A DNA stretch of 64,000 nucleotides from Methanomassiliicoccales archaeon (GCA_013415695.1 JAAEEP010000009.1:32317-96316); one strand, 5' to 3'; counted from the first letter of the stretch, positions 1-9,295 are shown. Notes: generated by a model not told the origin, from the letters alone. Translations and numbers: made by a program.

Positions 1-879
1 GAGGGAATGTTCATAATGGGGGTGGCAGCCCCCATCATAGTGGACAGTATCGGAGGAATGTTGGCCCGGACAGTCACATTGGCGGGAGCCCAGCTTCTAA
101 TCATAGGAGCAATAGTACTATTCTATTGGCTCCTGAAGGATAGCACCATTTTCAAGAGGAACATCACCTCCAACAGGGTGGTTTCTCTTGCCCCTCTGAT
201 CCTTGGGGCCTTAGTGACAGTAGAGGGGCTCGTCCTCGTGGGATACGCCTCACCCGTTTACCTAGAGGGGGTCGGCCATATTCGGGCTGCCTGGATGACG
301 CTGGCTGGAATTCAGCTTTTCATTGTAGGCGGCATAACTTGTATGCTGTGGTACTGGCGAAACCATTCAAGATCCGAGGCATCTCTAACCAAGATAGGTG
401 AGCCAATAATAGCCTGGATCATAACTGCTCAGGGCCTTTTCATCATGGGGATAGCAGCCCCCATTACAATCGATGGAATAGGCGGATTATTGGAAAGGAC
501 CGTGGCAATTGCCGGAGCACAGCTCTTCTTACTCGCACTGGCAATCATTGGATTGAGATTCCTGAGGGGCAGAAACCTACTGCACAGAGAGGTTATGGGG
601 ATAAGGTCATCAGAACTGCTAACCTACGTGATATGGGCACTCATCACTGTAGAGGGACTGGTGATCATGGCATTGGCAGCCAACATCTACATCGAGGGTT
701 TCGGAGGAATCTCAGGCATATACATAGCTTTAGCTGGAGTCCAGCTGTCACTATTTGCACTTCTAGGGATGTCATCATGGCTGTGGAGAAATGAGGACAT
801 CAGCTATAGGAGAAGTCAGAAGCTAGCCCTCGTTATATTGTTCCTGTTACTTCTGGTTCCCCCCGCATTCATCCTGTAG
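1..879 (+). CDS. Membrane protein with four internal repeats (5' end cut by window)
   Basis: The reading frame is open from the first base, so the true start lies outside the window; the ATG at position 7 is only the first visible methionine. About 292 residues are visible. Four copies of a unit of about 70-75 residues begin near residues 1, 73, 142 and 216 counted from that ATG. Each copy starts with E/Q-G-L-x-I/V-M-G-x-A, then an acidic I-x-G-x-G-G turn, then A-G-x-Q-L and a long hydrophobic stretch ending in a tryptophan or aromatic and basic residues. This predicts a regular multi-pass membrane protein with two hydrophobic segments per unit. I do not recognise the family and assign no function. 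The gene ends before an 80-base gap that separates it from the convergent stress-protein gene. Confidence 0.75.
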   Translation, partial: EGMFIMGVAAPIIVDSIGGMLARTVTLAGAQLLIIGAIVLFYWLLKDSTIFKRNITSNRVVSLAPLILGALVTVEGLVLVGYASPVYLEGVGHIRAAWMTLAGIQLFIVGGITCMLWYWRNHSRSEASLTKIGEPIIAWIITAQGLFIMGIAAPITIDGIGGLLERTVAIAGAQLFLLALAIIGLRFLRGRNLLHREVMGIRSSELLTYVIWALITVEGLVIMALAANIYIEGFGGISGIYIALAGVQLSLFALLGMSSWLWRNEDISYRRSQKLALVILFLLLLVPPAFIL

Positions 880-961
880 ATTTATTCTTATGCGACCGAC
901 GATATAGTTGAGGGTCACAGCCGTTCCTATTGGTCACTTAATCTCATTGTGATGGTAACTT

Positions 962-1807
962 TCAGCCTCGACCGATACACGGAATGATGAGCAGAGATAC
1001 GGTTGCCTTGCGAATGACCTCCTCAGACACGCTCCCCAATGTCATCTCATGGAGGAGGCTCTTACCATGGGTTCCCATCATGATCAGTGAAGCGTTGAAT
1101 TCCCGCGACACCTCAAGTATGTTGTAGACCAGGCTTCCAAAGTGGACGTGGGTGGATATATCGCAAGTTCTAGCCTCCAGCTCACCCTTGATCTTGTTCA
1201 GCTCCTCCTTCACCCATTGGAATCGGGTGTCATCGCTGACCCTGTACTTGGACGAATCTATGGTATGAAACAACACGGCCTTCTCTAACCCATTGTCGAT
1301 GAGATACTGAAGTTGTTCTAGAACAGGTTTGTTGCAGCTCGAGAAGTCAAGAGGAACTATAGCCGTGCGGAAGAGGTTGGCGCATCGCCTAACAGCTACC
1401 AACTCGCCTTCCTCTTCGGTCACTTCAAACTTATCCAGGAATACCGGGATCAACGAGTTCCTGATGACCCCGAGGCATGTCGAACCAACGATGAACTCTC
1501 TGGCCATTCCCTTTCCGGATGAGGCCATTGCGATCATGGTGATGCTCTCTTTTTTCGCTACATCCAAGATGCTTTCCACAGGACTCCCAATCTCTGTACT
1601 GAACCTGGCTTTGATATCGATATTGGTTATCGAGTCAATCAGCTCCTGGACCTTGCGTTCTTGATCGTCAGTGACCTCATCGCCTTTTGCCATGACATTC
1701 AGTAGAATCATTTCCTCGTTTCCCTTTCCGCAGAATTGGGCAACGCATTGGAACATCTGAAGTGACTGATCTGAAAAATCGACTGGAATGAGAATCCTAG
1801 CGAACAT
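962..1807 (-). CDS. Tandem universal stress protein (two UspA domains)
   Basis: The 281-residue protein carries two Usp domains, about residues 1-140 and 150-281. UspA domains bind nucleotides and are induced under stress; the exact role here is unknown. The second domain ends with the full ATP-binding signature G-x2-G-x9-G-S (GTHGKSLLHEMTLGS), while the first has a slightly degenerate copy (SSGKGMAREFIVGS). I chose the ATG at 1807, giving MFARILIPVDFS, because an AGAGG ribosome site precedes it; an in-frame ATG at 1843 would add 12 residues but has no such site and lies in the poly-T/TATA promoter region. It is transcribed divergently from the MscS channel, consistent with but not proving shared stress control. 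Confidence 0.92.
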   Translation of the reverse strand: MFARILIPVDFSDQSLQMFQCVAQFCGKGNEEMILLNVMAKGDEVTDDQERKVQELIDSITNIDIKARFSTEIGSPVESILDVAKKESITMIAMASSGKGMAREFIVGSTCLGVIRNSLIPVFLDKFEVTEEEGELVAVRRCANLFRTAIVPLDFSSCNKPVLEQLQYLIDNGLEKAVLFHTIDSSKYRVSDDTRFQWVKEELNKIKGELEARTCDISTHVHFGSLVYNILEVSREFNASLIMMGTHGKSLLHEMTLGSVSEEVIRKATVSLLIIPCIGRG

Positions 1808-1986
1808 GTTAACCTCTATTGGACATTGGATTTGCCCCATCATATTTTTTTTTATAAATTGAGGGGTGGATGATTCGAATCGAATAATGATCTCGATCGC
1901 ACCTTTTAAACGACATGAAACGATGCCGATTGAGATAGTAACTTTTATATTAATCTAGTTTAAATATTTAAGAATCTGGGAATAAA
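1808..1986. promoter_or_regulatory. Divergent promoter region between usp and mscS
   Basis: This AT-rich spacer contains TTTATAAA near 1850-1858, a plausible TATA box for the minus-strand stress gene. TTTTATATTA near 1942-1951 sits at about the right distance for the plus-strand channel gene at 1987, which would then have a very short leader. No transcript data support either choice. Confidence 0.5.
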
Positions 1987-2796
1987 ATGGTTAGCTTAGA
2001 GGATACTATTCCCTTTACGGACATAACCCTGATGCAGCTGATCATAGCAATCGCCATCCTTATTGTGGGTTGGATCGCCATCAGGGTCGTAAAGGGGGTA
2101 TTGAGACGGACTTTAGTCAAGACCAGACTCCCGGCACTCGTTGTCGAGTTCCTGACCAGATTGCTTAGCGTACTCCTTTGGGTGGTGATCATCCTATTCG
2201 CCGTGGGGGCTTTAGGTTTCGATACCTCTGCGGTGGTTCTCGGCCTCTCGGCCATAATGGGTTTGATTATCGCCTTCGGAATGCAGGATACCTTCAACAA
2301 CTTCTTTGCGGGGATTTGGATAGCGATGATAAGGCCCCTGGACAAGGACGAGGTTGTGGAAGTGACAGGCTTAAAGGGGAAGGTGAGGGCGGTTGGCATC
2401 ATGTCAACTGAACTGATAACACCAGACAACACCTTCATAACCATACCCAATCGATCAGTTTGGGGGGAGCCCATCGTCAACTACTCCCGAATGCCCATCA
2501 GGCGGGTTGATGTCTCGGTGGGCACCGCTTACGATGGGGACGTCAACAGAGCCATAGAGGTGGCGATGAGTTTCATCAAGGAGCACCCGCTGGTGTTGAA
2601 CGAACCGGCCCCGGCCGTGGTGGTCACCGAACTGGGAGACTCCTCGGTGAACCTTGCGCTGAGGGCCTGGAGCGAGACGGCGGATTACTGGACGGTCATG
2701 GGAGACCTGACCAAGGGCATATTCGAGGAATACACCAAGGAGGGAATCGAGATTCCGTTCCCGCAGATGGACGTTCATATGGACAAGGGTGGGTGA
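1987..2796 (+). CDS. MscS-family small-conductance mechanosensitive channel
   Basis: The 269-residue protein has the compact MscS layout: hydrophobic segments at about residues 16-36 and 57-77, then a pore-lining third helix at about 80-110. The glycine/alanine-rich helix runs into the family signature around FGMQDTFNNFFAGIWIAMIR (residues 97-116) and continues into the beta domain (V-E-V-T-G at 124-128). The C terminus ends with the usual I-P-F-P-Q segment. Such channels release osmolytes from the cytoplasmic membrane during osmotic downshock. The length is normal for archaeal and short bacterial members. A hairpin with a T-run follows directly, so it is probably transcribed alone. Confidence 0.95.
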   Translation: MVSLEDTIPFTDITLMQLIIAIAILIVGWIAIRVVKGVLRRTLVKTRLPALVVEFLTRLLSVLLWVVIILFAVGALGFDTSAVVLGLSAIMGLIIAFGMQDTFNNFFAGIWIAMIRPLDKDEVVEVTGLKGKVRAVGIMSTELITPDNTFITIPNRSVWGEPIVNYSRMPIRRVDVSVGTAYDGDVNRAIEVAMSFIKEHPLVLNEPAPAVVVTELGDSSVNLALRAWSETADYWTVMGDLTKGIFEEYTKEGIEIPFPQMDVHMDKGG

Positions 2797-2814
2797 CCCC
2801 TCCCCACTTTTTTT
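2789..2814 (+). terminator. Putative transcription terminator after mscS
   Basis: GTGGG at 2789-2793 can pair with CCCAC at 2803-2807, and a run of seven T residues follows at 2808-2814. It overlaps the last bases of the channel gene. The hairpin is short, but a T-run alone is sufficient for archaeal termination. Confidence 0.5.
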
Positions 2815-2944
2815 CTGATGATATTGTGTCCAGTTGTCAGCGGCTTGAAGGGCATCGATGCCCATGGACTGAACGTTGATCTGCCATGCGATGGTCGACG
2901 GTTGTGCAACGGTTAAATCCCCTGGAACCTAATTGTATCAATCG

Positions 2945-3631
2945 ATGTCGGGTAAGATCGAAGCAGAGAGCGTAACGGTATCGACTCAGGGAAAGGACAT
3001 CATCAAAGAAGTGACGACGAGTATTCCTGAGAAGAAAGTCTTCACGATCGTCGGACCTTCTGGAGCGGGTAAGTCCACATTCCTCAGGACGATCAATAGG
3101 CTCATCGATTTCCGAGAAGGAGACATAAAACTGGATGGAATATCCATTAGGGATTACGAACCCATGGAACTGAGAAAGAGAGTGGGGATGGTTTTCCAGA
3201 TCCCGCTGGCATTCCAGGGTTCGGTGAAGGATAACCTGCTTATGGGACCTAGACTGACCGGTTCCGCTCAACCGGATGTCGGTCAACTTCTGGACAAGGT
3301 CGGTCTAGCAAGAGAATTCGCTGAAAGAAAGGCGTCCGAGCTATCGGTGGGAGAACAGCAGAGGATGTGCATCGCAAGAGCAATAGCGAATGAGCCTGAC
3401 GTACTTCTAATGGATGAGCCAACCGCCTCTCTTGATCCTGAGTCTGCCCGCAAGGTGGAGGAGCTCATTTTGAAGCTGAGTCATGAGGTTGAGTTGACGC
3501 TCGTGGTGGTAACTCACAACATGGAACAGGGGAGGAGAATAGGTGACTGGACCATGCTCATGAAGGATGGGAGAGCCGTGATGACAATGTGTACCGATGA
3601 GTTCTTCGAGATATACAAGGGGGTTTTTTAG
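2945..3631 (+). CDS. ABC transporter ATP-binding protein, FetA-like
   Basis: This 228-residue ATPase has Walker A GPSGAGKS at residues 37-44, a Q-loop glutamine near 85, the signature LSVGEQQR at 133-140, Walker B VLLMDE at 153-158 and the switch histidine near 191. The next gene, one base after the stop, encodes a FetB/UPF0014-type permease, so the pair matches the FetAB (YbbL/YbbM) transporter, reported in Escherichia coli to export iron. I start at the ATG at 2945; an in-frame TTG at 2933 would add four residues. No strong ribosome site is visible, so translation may be leaderless or weakly initiated. Substrate is inferred from homology only. Confidence 0.85.
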   Translation: MSGKIEAESVTVSTQGKDIIKEVTTSIPEKKVFTIVGPSGAGKSTFLRTINRLIDFREGDIKLDGISIRDYEPMELRKRVGMVFQIPLAFQGSVKDNLLMGPRLTGSAQPDVGQLLDKVGLAREFAERKASELSVGEQQRMCIARAIANEPDVLLMDEPTASLDPESARKVEELILKLSHEVELTLVVVTHNMEQGRRIGDWTMLMKDGRAVMTMCTDEFFEIYKGVF

Positions 3632-4411
3632 TTGAACATTGAGCAGATCGTATCGATGGAGGATCTGGTGAGATTGGCTGTTGCCTCGATTCTAATCGGA
3701 GTTGTGATGATCCTCAGCTACGTAAGGCGCCTGGAGTTGGTATCGGATCTGGCAATTTCATCCATAAGGGCGTTCGTGCAATTATTGATCCTGGCTCTCT
3801 TCCTTCAGGTGATATTCGATATCCAGAACATATTCTGGATAAGCCTCATTCTAATCGGAATGATGGTAATAGCGTCATATACCTCAGCTAAGCGGGCTAA
3901 GGAAGTTCAACATGCGTTCCGGATCGGTGCGACCTCCATCATCGTCTCCTCCAGTGCAATCATCCTTGTAATGGTGGTCCTTGGAGTCATACCCATGCAG
4001 GCGGAGTTCATCATCCCACTGGGGGGGATGGTCATAGGGAACTGCATGAACATCACCTCACTTGCAATGGAACGACTGAAGGGCGAGGTGGCCAATAATA
4101 CAATGATGATCGATAACATGTTGGCCCTGGGCGCTAGATCGGATCAGGCAATCTCGCCCCTTATCAAGAGGAGTGTCAGGGCATCCTTGATCCCAACCCT
4201 AGACAACATGAAGACCATGGGCCTAGTATGGATTCCTGGCCTAATGTCAGGCATGATCATTGGAGGAATGGATCCAAGTAAGGCAGCCGTGTTCCAACTG
4301 ATCATCATATTCATGATACTTGCCTCCAACACAATCGCTTCCATAATATCCACGATGGAGATGTCGAAGAGTATGTTCGGTAGCGCTGAACAGCTCATCT
4401 ATAGACCTTGA
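3632..4411 (+). CDS. FetB/UPF0014-family ABC permease
   Basis: The 259-residue protein is almost wholly hydrophobic, with about seven membrane segments, and shows the FetB-like stretch M-V-I-G-N-C-M-N (near residues 133-140) and the loop L-A-L-G-A-R that follows. It begins with TTG immediately after the stop of the ATPase gene, with a GGGGG ribosome site about nine bases upstream; an ATG at 3656 is a weaker alternative. Together with the preceding ATPase it would form a homodimeric-type exporter in the cytoplasmic membrane. The family is associated with iron homeostasis in E. coli, but older annotations call it a generic transport permease, so the substrate remains open. Confidence 0.88.
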   Translation: MNIEQIVSMEDLVRLAVASILIGVVMILSYVRRLELVSDLAISSIRAFVQLLILALFLQVIFDIQNIFWISLILIGMMVIASYTSAKRAKEVQHAFRIGATSIIVSSSAIILVMVVLGVIPMQAEFIIPLGGMVIGNCMNITSLAMERLKGEVANNTMMIDNMLALGARSDQAISPLIKRSVRASLIPTLDNMKTMGLVWIPGLMSGMIIGGMDPSKAAVFQLIIIFMILASNTIASIISTMEMSKSMFGSAEQLIYRP

Positions 4412-4436
4412 ACAAACAATATCGAATCAGATTATC

Positions 4437-4568
4437 AGTTCAAAAACAGTCCTTTTCCCATTACCGATACCGAGAGGAAGTGTTCAAAATTGAATTATTT
4501 GCATATGCTGGCTATTATTCAAAAACGGAAATCAAATGTGATAATCAACTGAGATAGTTTTTATACCC
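4437..4568 (+). promoter_or_regulatory. Promoter with repeated TTCAAAA boxes upstream of winged-helix gene
   Basis: The TATA-like TTTTTATACC lies at 4558-4567, about 30 bases before the start of the regulator, and AAGGTGAG at 4590-4597 is its ribosome site. TTCAAAAAC occurs at about 4440 and again at about 4518, with a related GTTCAAAAT at about 4481. Repeats this close to a regulator's own promoter could be its operator; that is inference from spacing only. Confidence 0.4.
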
Positions 4569-4598
4569 TCATTTTGGTGCTATCACTAAGGTGAGCAA

Positions 4599-4967
4599 AT
4601 GCACGCTCTTGAGACTTCGAGGCTGTTGACCGAGGAATACTCCGCGAAAATCCTGCTCGCAACCATGGGCAAGCCAAAGAGTGCGTTCGAACTCAGCGAG
4701 AAGCTGGGAATCCCGATAGCAGCGTGCTACCGGAAGATCAAGCTTCTCGAGAAGGCTGGCCTCATATTCTGCCATGAGAGGCGCTTGACCCGCGCTGGGA
4801 AGAGGGTGAGCGTCTACAAGTCCAGGGTAAGGAACGCCCAGATCATCTTCGAAAAGGGGAAGATCAGGGCAAGACTGGAGATGGTTGATGGCACCACGGA
4901 GGATTACAACTACAATCTTGATGCGTCAGTTCTACTTACTCAAGATTCACATATGGCCAATGCGTGA
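4599..4967 (+). CDS. Small winged-helix transcriptional regulator (ArsR-like)
   Basis: This 122-residue protein has a helix-turn-helix at about residues 28-57: S-A-F-E-L-S-E-K-L-G-I-P followed by a recognition helix A-C-Y-R-K-I-K-L-L-E-K-A-G-L. A wing with basic residues follows (about 58-75). The rest is a short beta-rich tail that could mediate dimerisation. It starts with ATG a few bases after a good ribosome site (AAGGTGAG). It is flanked by its own TATA box upstream and a T-rich tract downstream, so it is likely monocistronic. No metal-binding cysteine cluster is evident. Target genes are unknown; the repeated TTCAAAA boxes before it suggest self-regulation. Confidence 0.8.
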   Translation: MHALETSRLLTEEYSAKILLATMGKPKSAFELSEKLGIPIAACYRKIKLLEKAGLIFCHERRLTRAGKRVSVYKSRVRNAQIIFEKGKIRARLEMVDGTTEDYNYNLDASVLLTQDSHMANA

Positions 4968-5009
4968 TTCTATCGATATCCCCCCAGTGATTTCGAATCG
5001 CGCTTGGCC

Positions 5010-5052
5010 TCATTCCCTTTTCATTTCTTATTTCATCTCTTTCATTCTGTAG
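5010..5052 (+). terminator. T-rich tract after regulator gene
   Basis: A pyrimidine tract with several T3-T4 runs lies between the regulator and the convergent epimerase. It matches the U-rich terminators of archaea; no strong hairpin is visible. Confidence 0.4.
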
Positions 5053-5123
5053 ATCTTGGTCAATCGGCCTCAGGTCTATCAGGATCGAACGAGATTTGAT
5101 CGGTTTCTGAGAACTCTATTGAC

Positions 5124-6017
5124 CTAGGAGTCAAAGAACGCGGCCAAACCATCTCGAAGGGATATTTTGGGCTTGAAGCCAAGCAATTTTTCCGACACAC
5201 TTGCATCTCCCAAGCTGTGCCTTATATCCCCTACCCTGGGGGGCCCATGAACAATCTCAACTGGTCTTGGTGCCACTGAGATCACGGTCTCGGCAAGTGC
5301 GTTGATCGTCGTAGATTGGCCGGATCCACAATTCATAGTCACGTTCCTGATATTGGAAGTGAGACATGAGCAAATCATGCTGGCTACGTCCTTGGCGTGA
5401 ATGAAATCCCTTGTCTGTTCCCCATCTCCCTCAATGGTCAGAGGCATGCCGTTCATCGCGTTCTCAACGAATCGCGTGATTACTCCGGAATATGGGCTCT
5501 TGGGATCCGCTCTCGGAGAGTAGAGGTTGAACGGCCTGATTATGATGTAATCCTGGTCGAAACTCTCCTTGAATGCCCTGACATAATGCTCAGCGGATAG
5601 CTTGCTTGTGCCGTAGAATGACCTTGGTCGAGTGGGGTGACTCTCGTCGACCGGCAAGTAAACTGGATCCCCATAGACCGCAGCCGTTGAGATGTGGATG
5701 AATGAGGGGACTCCTTCATCATTTGCCGCCTTCAACATGCTGAGCGTGCCGCCCACGTTCACATCCAAATCCCAAGCGGGATCCTCCGTGCTCCTCACAA
5801 CGCTTACTTGAGCCGCGAGATGAACTATCGCGTCTGCATCGCGGCAGGCTTCCCTCATGGATACCGTGTCCCTGATGTCCCCATCTCTGTGGAAGGGGAC
5901 GTGCTCCCTTATGCGAGGAGCTACAAGGTCAACCGATATAACCTGGTGATCTCTAGACAAATCTTCCAGCAGGTACGAGCCTAGTTGTCCCGATCCTCCC
6001 GTCAACAGCACCTTCAC
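5124..6017 (-). CDS. NAD-dependent epimerase/dehydratase (nucleotide-sugar type)
   Basis: The 297-residue protein is an extended short-chain dehydrogenase. It has the N-terminal dinucleotide loop GGSGQLGS (residues 7-14), D30 at the end of strand two typical of NAD(H) preference, the H-L-A-A-Q segment near 66-70, and the catalytic pair Y135-x3-K139 in YGTSK. A substrate-loop segment I-I-R-P-F-N-L-Y follows. The family includes UDP-glucose 4-epimerase and related sugar-nucleotide enzymes feeding surface glycans or glycolipids. The exact substrate cannot be told from sequence. It stands alone: its only close neighbours are the convergent regulator and a long, apparently non-coding stretch. Confidence 0.9.
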   Translation of the reverse strand: MKVLLTGGSGQLGSYLLEDLSRDHQVISVDLVAPRIREHVPFHRDGDIRDTVSMREACRDADAIVHLAAQVSVVRSTEDPAWDLDVNVGGTLSMLKAANDEGVPSFIHISTAAVYGDPVYLPVDESHPTRPRSFYGTSKLSAEHYVRAFKESFDQDYIIIRPFNLYSPRADPKSPYSGVITRFVENAMNGMPLTIEGDGEQTRDFIHAKDVASMICSCLTSNIRNVTMNCGSGQSTTINALAETVISVAPRPVEIVHGPPRVGDIRHSLGDASVSEKLLGFKPKISLRDGLAAFFDS

Positions 6018-6611
6018 AATCTCATGAATGCTGGACCGAGTTATACACTTTTTCCGACTAATACAGTTTGGAGTATGAGAAATGAAATGATGGGGGCCGC
6101 CCCACTGAGTCCATAGGTATAATCAGGTGGAGCGGGCCATCTGCGCCTCCAATGGTCTCTGCCACTTCTGCGCGAACTTAGGGGGGTATGGACTCAGATA
6201 CTCATTTGTCATCATTGCTATATAAAAGTCTGATTCAAATTATCAAAGTAGAGAGCGAAAACAGTAGATTATTGTTGGTCGAAATTGCGAAAAGTGAATT
6301 TCTACTAATGATATCTTCCACTGAACTTACAGGAAGCATCATTGCGATTTGATAACACTGGACAGGGAGAGCGTTCTGAAAGGAGTTCGATATCGTACGA
6401 TTGTCGGTATGGACAAATGACGACATCTTTCTAATCTTGAAATACAAATGTTCCAGACTACCTACGATATCTATAAAATAATACGACAATTAATGAATTA
6501 TTCGAATCCTGTACTCCAACAAGATTTATATATGCGAGTCGATGGTGTTTCAATATTAACGGTTCAAATGGCAATGGCCTGACTGGGCTGTTCCATCAAA
6601 GGAGGCTCCGT
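6018..6611. other. 594-base intergenic region, mostly without genes
   Basis: The right-hand end holds the acetyl-CoA synthetase promoter. The plus strand at about 6109-6228 reads as a short Cys-rich stretch (C-A-S-N-G-L-C-H-F-C) with no credible start, which could be a decayed coding remnant. CTATATAAAAG near 6221 resembles a TATA box but no gene follows at a suitable distance. A minus-strand frame at 6235-6489 looks random and is not called. Confidence 0.4.
6523..6533 (+). promoter_or_regulatory. TATA box for acetyl-CoA synthetase
   Basis: GATTTATATAT is a close match to the archaeal TATA consensus. It predicts a start of transcription near 6550-6556 and a leader of about 55 bases ending in AAAGGAGGCT, a strong ribosome site just before the ATG at 6612. 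Confidence 0.6.
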
Positions 6612-8591
6612 ATGAGCAATGAAAAGACCTTCGAGTCAATTATGGAGGAAAAGCGAAGGTTCGCCCCTCCGAAAGAACTTAGCGATCAGGCATACATCGG
6701 CAGCATGGAGGAATATGAACAACTCTATGAAGAGTCGATAAGGGATCCACAGGCATTCTGGGAGCAGAAGGCGAAGGAAGAAATTGAATGGTCATCTCCA
6801 TGGGAGAGCGTATTCGAGTGGGATGTCAATGATGCGAAGTTTACTTGGTTCAAGGGCGGCAAGCTCAACGCAACCTATAACTGTCTAGACAGACACGCGA
6901 AGAGCTGGAGGAAGAATAAGGCCGCGATAATATGGCAGGGAGAGCCGTACGAGGACGTCAGGATATTCACCTACCAGCAACTTCTGCACGAGGTATGCAA
7001 GTTTGCCAATGTGCTGAAGAAGTACGGGGTGAAGAAAGGCGATCGCGTGTCATTATATCTGCCAATGATCCCAGAACTGGCCATCGCGATGCTGGCCTGC
7101 GCGAGGATCGGAGCGATCCACAGTATCGTTTTCGGGGGATTCAGTGCGGATTCACTGAGAGACCGCATCAGGGACAGCGATTGCTCAGTGTTGATTACAT
7201 CCGATGGTAGCTTCAGGAGCGGGAAACTCATACCTCTCAAGAGCAACGCTGACATCGCGCTCTCCGCCGAGACACCGGTCACGAAGGTGATCGTGGTCAA
7301 GAGAACCGGCGTACCCGTAGAGATGAAGGAGAAAAGAGATGTCTGGTGGCACGAGGAGATGTCAGATTCCTCTCCGGTGTGCGCCCCGGAGATCATGGAC
7401 GCAGAGGATCCGCTCTTCATCCTGTATACCTCCGGCTCGACCGGAAAGCCAAAGGGTGTTCTCCACACCACTGGCGGGTACTTGCTGTTCACGACTCTCA
7501 CTTTCAAATACATCTTCGATTACCACGAGGATGACACCTACTGGTGCACCGCCGACATCGGTTGGATCACCGGGCACTCGTATATCGTCTACGGTCCACT
7601 CTCGGCGGGGGCGACAAGCATCATGTTCGAGGGAGTTCCCACCTATCCTGATAAGGACAGGTTCTGGGAGATAGTGGAGAAGTTCAAGGTGTCCATCTTC
7701 TACACTGCCCCCACCGCAATCAGGTCGCTGATGAGGGAAGGAGAGGAGTGGCCGAACAGGAGGGATCTTTCCTCGCTCCGAGTGCTCGGAAGCGTGGGGG
7801 AGGCCATCAATCCGGAAGCATGGATGTGGTACTACAATGTCATCGGAAAGGGGAGATGCCCGATTGTTGATACATGGTGGCAGACAGAGACCGGTGGGAT
7901 ACTCATTACCCCGCTTCCCGGAGCTAACATTCTGAAGCCAGGGGCTGCACTCCGTCCATTCTTCGGTATCGAACCACTTGTTCTGAAGGACAACGGAAAG
8001 CAGGCGGGAGTTAACGAAGGGGGCTATCTCGTCATCAAGAAACCATGGCCAGCGTTGATGAGAACGGTATACGGGCAGCATGAGAGATTCAAAGAGACAT
8101 ACTGGTCAATGTTCCCGGGCTACTATTTCACTGGAGATGGTGCAAGAGTTGACGAGGACGGCGACATCTGGCTGATGGGTAGGGTCGACGACGTGATCAA
8201 TGTCTCGGGCCACAGGATCGGTGCCGCAGAAGTAGAGAGCGCCCTTGTCTCTCACGAGAAGGTAGCAGAGGCAGCCGTGGTTCCCATGCCTCACGAGATC
8301 AAGGGAGAGGCGATATACGCCTTCGTCACTCTAAAGGCTAACGTCGAGGAGAGCGAGGAGCTAAAGAAGGAGCTGGCAAATCATGTCAGGAAGGCGGTGG
8401 GACCGATTGCCAAGCCTGACGTCATACAGTTCTCCACTTCCTTGCCCAAGACCAGGAGCGGCAAGATCATGCGTCGCATACTTCGAAAGGTCGCATCTGG
8501 AGAATACGAGAAACTGGGTGATACAACGACACTTGCAGATCCTACAGTGGTAAAGAAGCTCATTGAAGCAAGAGTGGGGGCGGTCAAATGA
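6612..8591 (+). CDS. acs: Acetyl-CoA synthetase, AMP-forming
   Basis: The 659-residue protein is full length for Acs, which activates acetate with ATP and CoA to acetyl-CoA through an acetyl-adenylate. The adenylation loop [11 protein letters not shown] lies at about residues 271-281. The segment D-T-W-W-Q-T-E-T-G follows, then the hinge region Y-F-T-G-D-G-A, and the C-terminal [11 protein letters not shown], whose lysine (K618) is the catalytic residue that is acetylated in regulated homologues. The start is fixed by AAAGGAGGCT shortly before the ATG. The stop overlaps the next gene by four bases, so both are co-translated. In a methanogen it would serve acetate assimilation. Confidence 0.97.
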   Translation: MSNEKTFESIMEEKRRFAPPKELSDQAYIGSMEEYEQLYEESIRDPQAFWEQKAKEEIEWSSPWESVFEWDVNDAKFTWFKGGKLNATYNCLDRHAKSWRKNKAAIIWQGEPYEDVRIFTYQQLLHEVCKFANVLKKYGVKKGDRVSLYLPMIPELAIAMLACARIGAIHSIVFGGFSADSLRDRIRDSDCSVLITSDGSFRSGKLIPLKSNADIALSAETPVTKVIVVKRTGVPVEMKEKRDVWWHEEMSDSSPVCAPEIMDAEDPLFILYTSGSTGKPKGVLHTTGGYLLFTTLTFKYIFDYHEDDTYWCTADIGWITGHSYIVYGPLSAGATSIMFEGVPTYPDKDRFWEIVEKFKVSIFYTAPTAIRSLMREGEEWPNRRDLSSLRVLGSVGEAINPEAWMWYYNVIGKGRCPIVDTWWQTETGGILITPLPGANILKPGAALRPFFGIEPLVLKDNGKQAGVNEGGYLVIKKPWPALMRTVYGQHERFKETYWSMFPGYYFTGDGARVDEDGDIWLMGRVDDVINVSGHRIGAAEVESALVSHEKVAEAAVVPMPHEIKGEAIYAFVTLKANVEESEELKKELANHVRKAVGPIAKPDVIQFSTSLPKTRSGKIMRRILRKVASGEYEKLGDTTTLADPTVVKKLIEARVGAVK

Positions 8592-9265
8592 TCTTTCTCA
8601 TGCGCCTTTACCCAAAGGATAGCGCGGTTTCCATATGGGAATTCGTGAAGTCGAGGATGCACTCCAGGAAGACCCAAAGGGTGGAACCCATACTCGTCTC
8701 AGTTCAGGAGGAGGCGAAGTGGGTCACCCTGTACCTAATGTCGGACGACGTCGAGGCCATAGGGGACTTCATCGTGAATGATTTGGGAGAATGCGATGAC
8801 GTCCTATACACTATGACAGTACCTCTACTCAAGATGGTCTTCCTTCCAGTCTCTAAGAGTCTGCCTCCGGAAACGAAGAGATACAGCATCATGATCCGCT
8901 GCGACCTGCAGCACTACTACTCGGCATTCAAGAAGGTGATAGATCTCCATCCCAAACCTGGAGTCAACCCCACGTTCTCGGCATTCCTTCTGGGCAAGTA
9001 CGACATTCTGCTGTCAATAGTGGCCGAATCGAGAGAGAAGCTGGACTCCTATGTGGAATCGGCAATCAAGACCATAATGGGGGTCCGGGAAGTGGAAGTG
9101 TTCCCGATCGACAAATCATGGATTGTGGTGGGTGAAGATGACTGGAAGCGGATCCAAAGAGCCATGCTCTACATCCCATCTTGGATGACCCACTTCGGGG
9201 ACGACATGGAGTTCGCATTCTACCTCACGGAAGAGGACATCAGTCTGTCTGGAATGATCAAGTGA
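8588..9265 (+). CDS. Lrp/AsnC effector-domain-like protein, coupled to acs
   Basis: The 225-residue protein starts inside the acs stop (ATGA overlap). Residues about 95-173 resemble the RAM/AsnC effector fold: alternating beta strands and helices ending in the typical V-R-E-V-E-V-F-P-I strand. Residues 1-90 look like a second alpha/beta unit of similar design. No helix-turn-helix is visible, so it is probably not a DNA-binding Lrp protein by itself. Tight coupling with acs suggests it senses a ligand connected with acetate or acetyl-CoA, or modulates the enzyme; that role is inference. No close functional assignment is possible by eye. Confidence 0.7.
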   Translation: MIFLMRLYPKDSAVSIWEFVKSRMHSRKTQRVEPILVSVQEEAKWVTLYLMSDDVEAIGDFIVNDLGECDDVLYTMTVPLLKMVFLPVSKSLPPETKRYSIMIRCDLQHYYSAFKKVIDLHPKPGVNPTFSAFLLGKYDILLSIVAESREKLDSYVESAIKTIMGVREVEVFPIDKSWIVVGEDDWKRIQRAMLYIPSWMTHFGDDMEFAFYLTEEDISLSGMIK

Positions 9266-9295
9266 TCCACTGAAGCCAGGTTCTCCCTGGCACCT

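Noticed and set aside
6235..6489. 84-residue frame on the minus strand in the acs spacer
   Set aside because: No ribosome site, residue make-up typical of random AT-rich DNA, and no recognisable pattern.
6556..6611. Possible tRNA because of GGTTCAAAT upstream of acs
   Set aside because: The rest of the T-arm and an acceptor stem cannot be formed; it is more likely the acs leader.
7362..8081. Long minus-strand frame opposite acs
   Set aside because: It is a shadow of high-confidence coding sequence on the plus strand.
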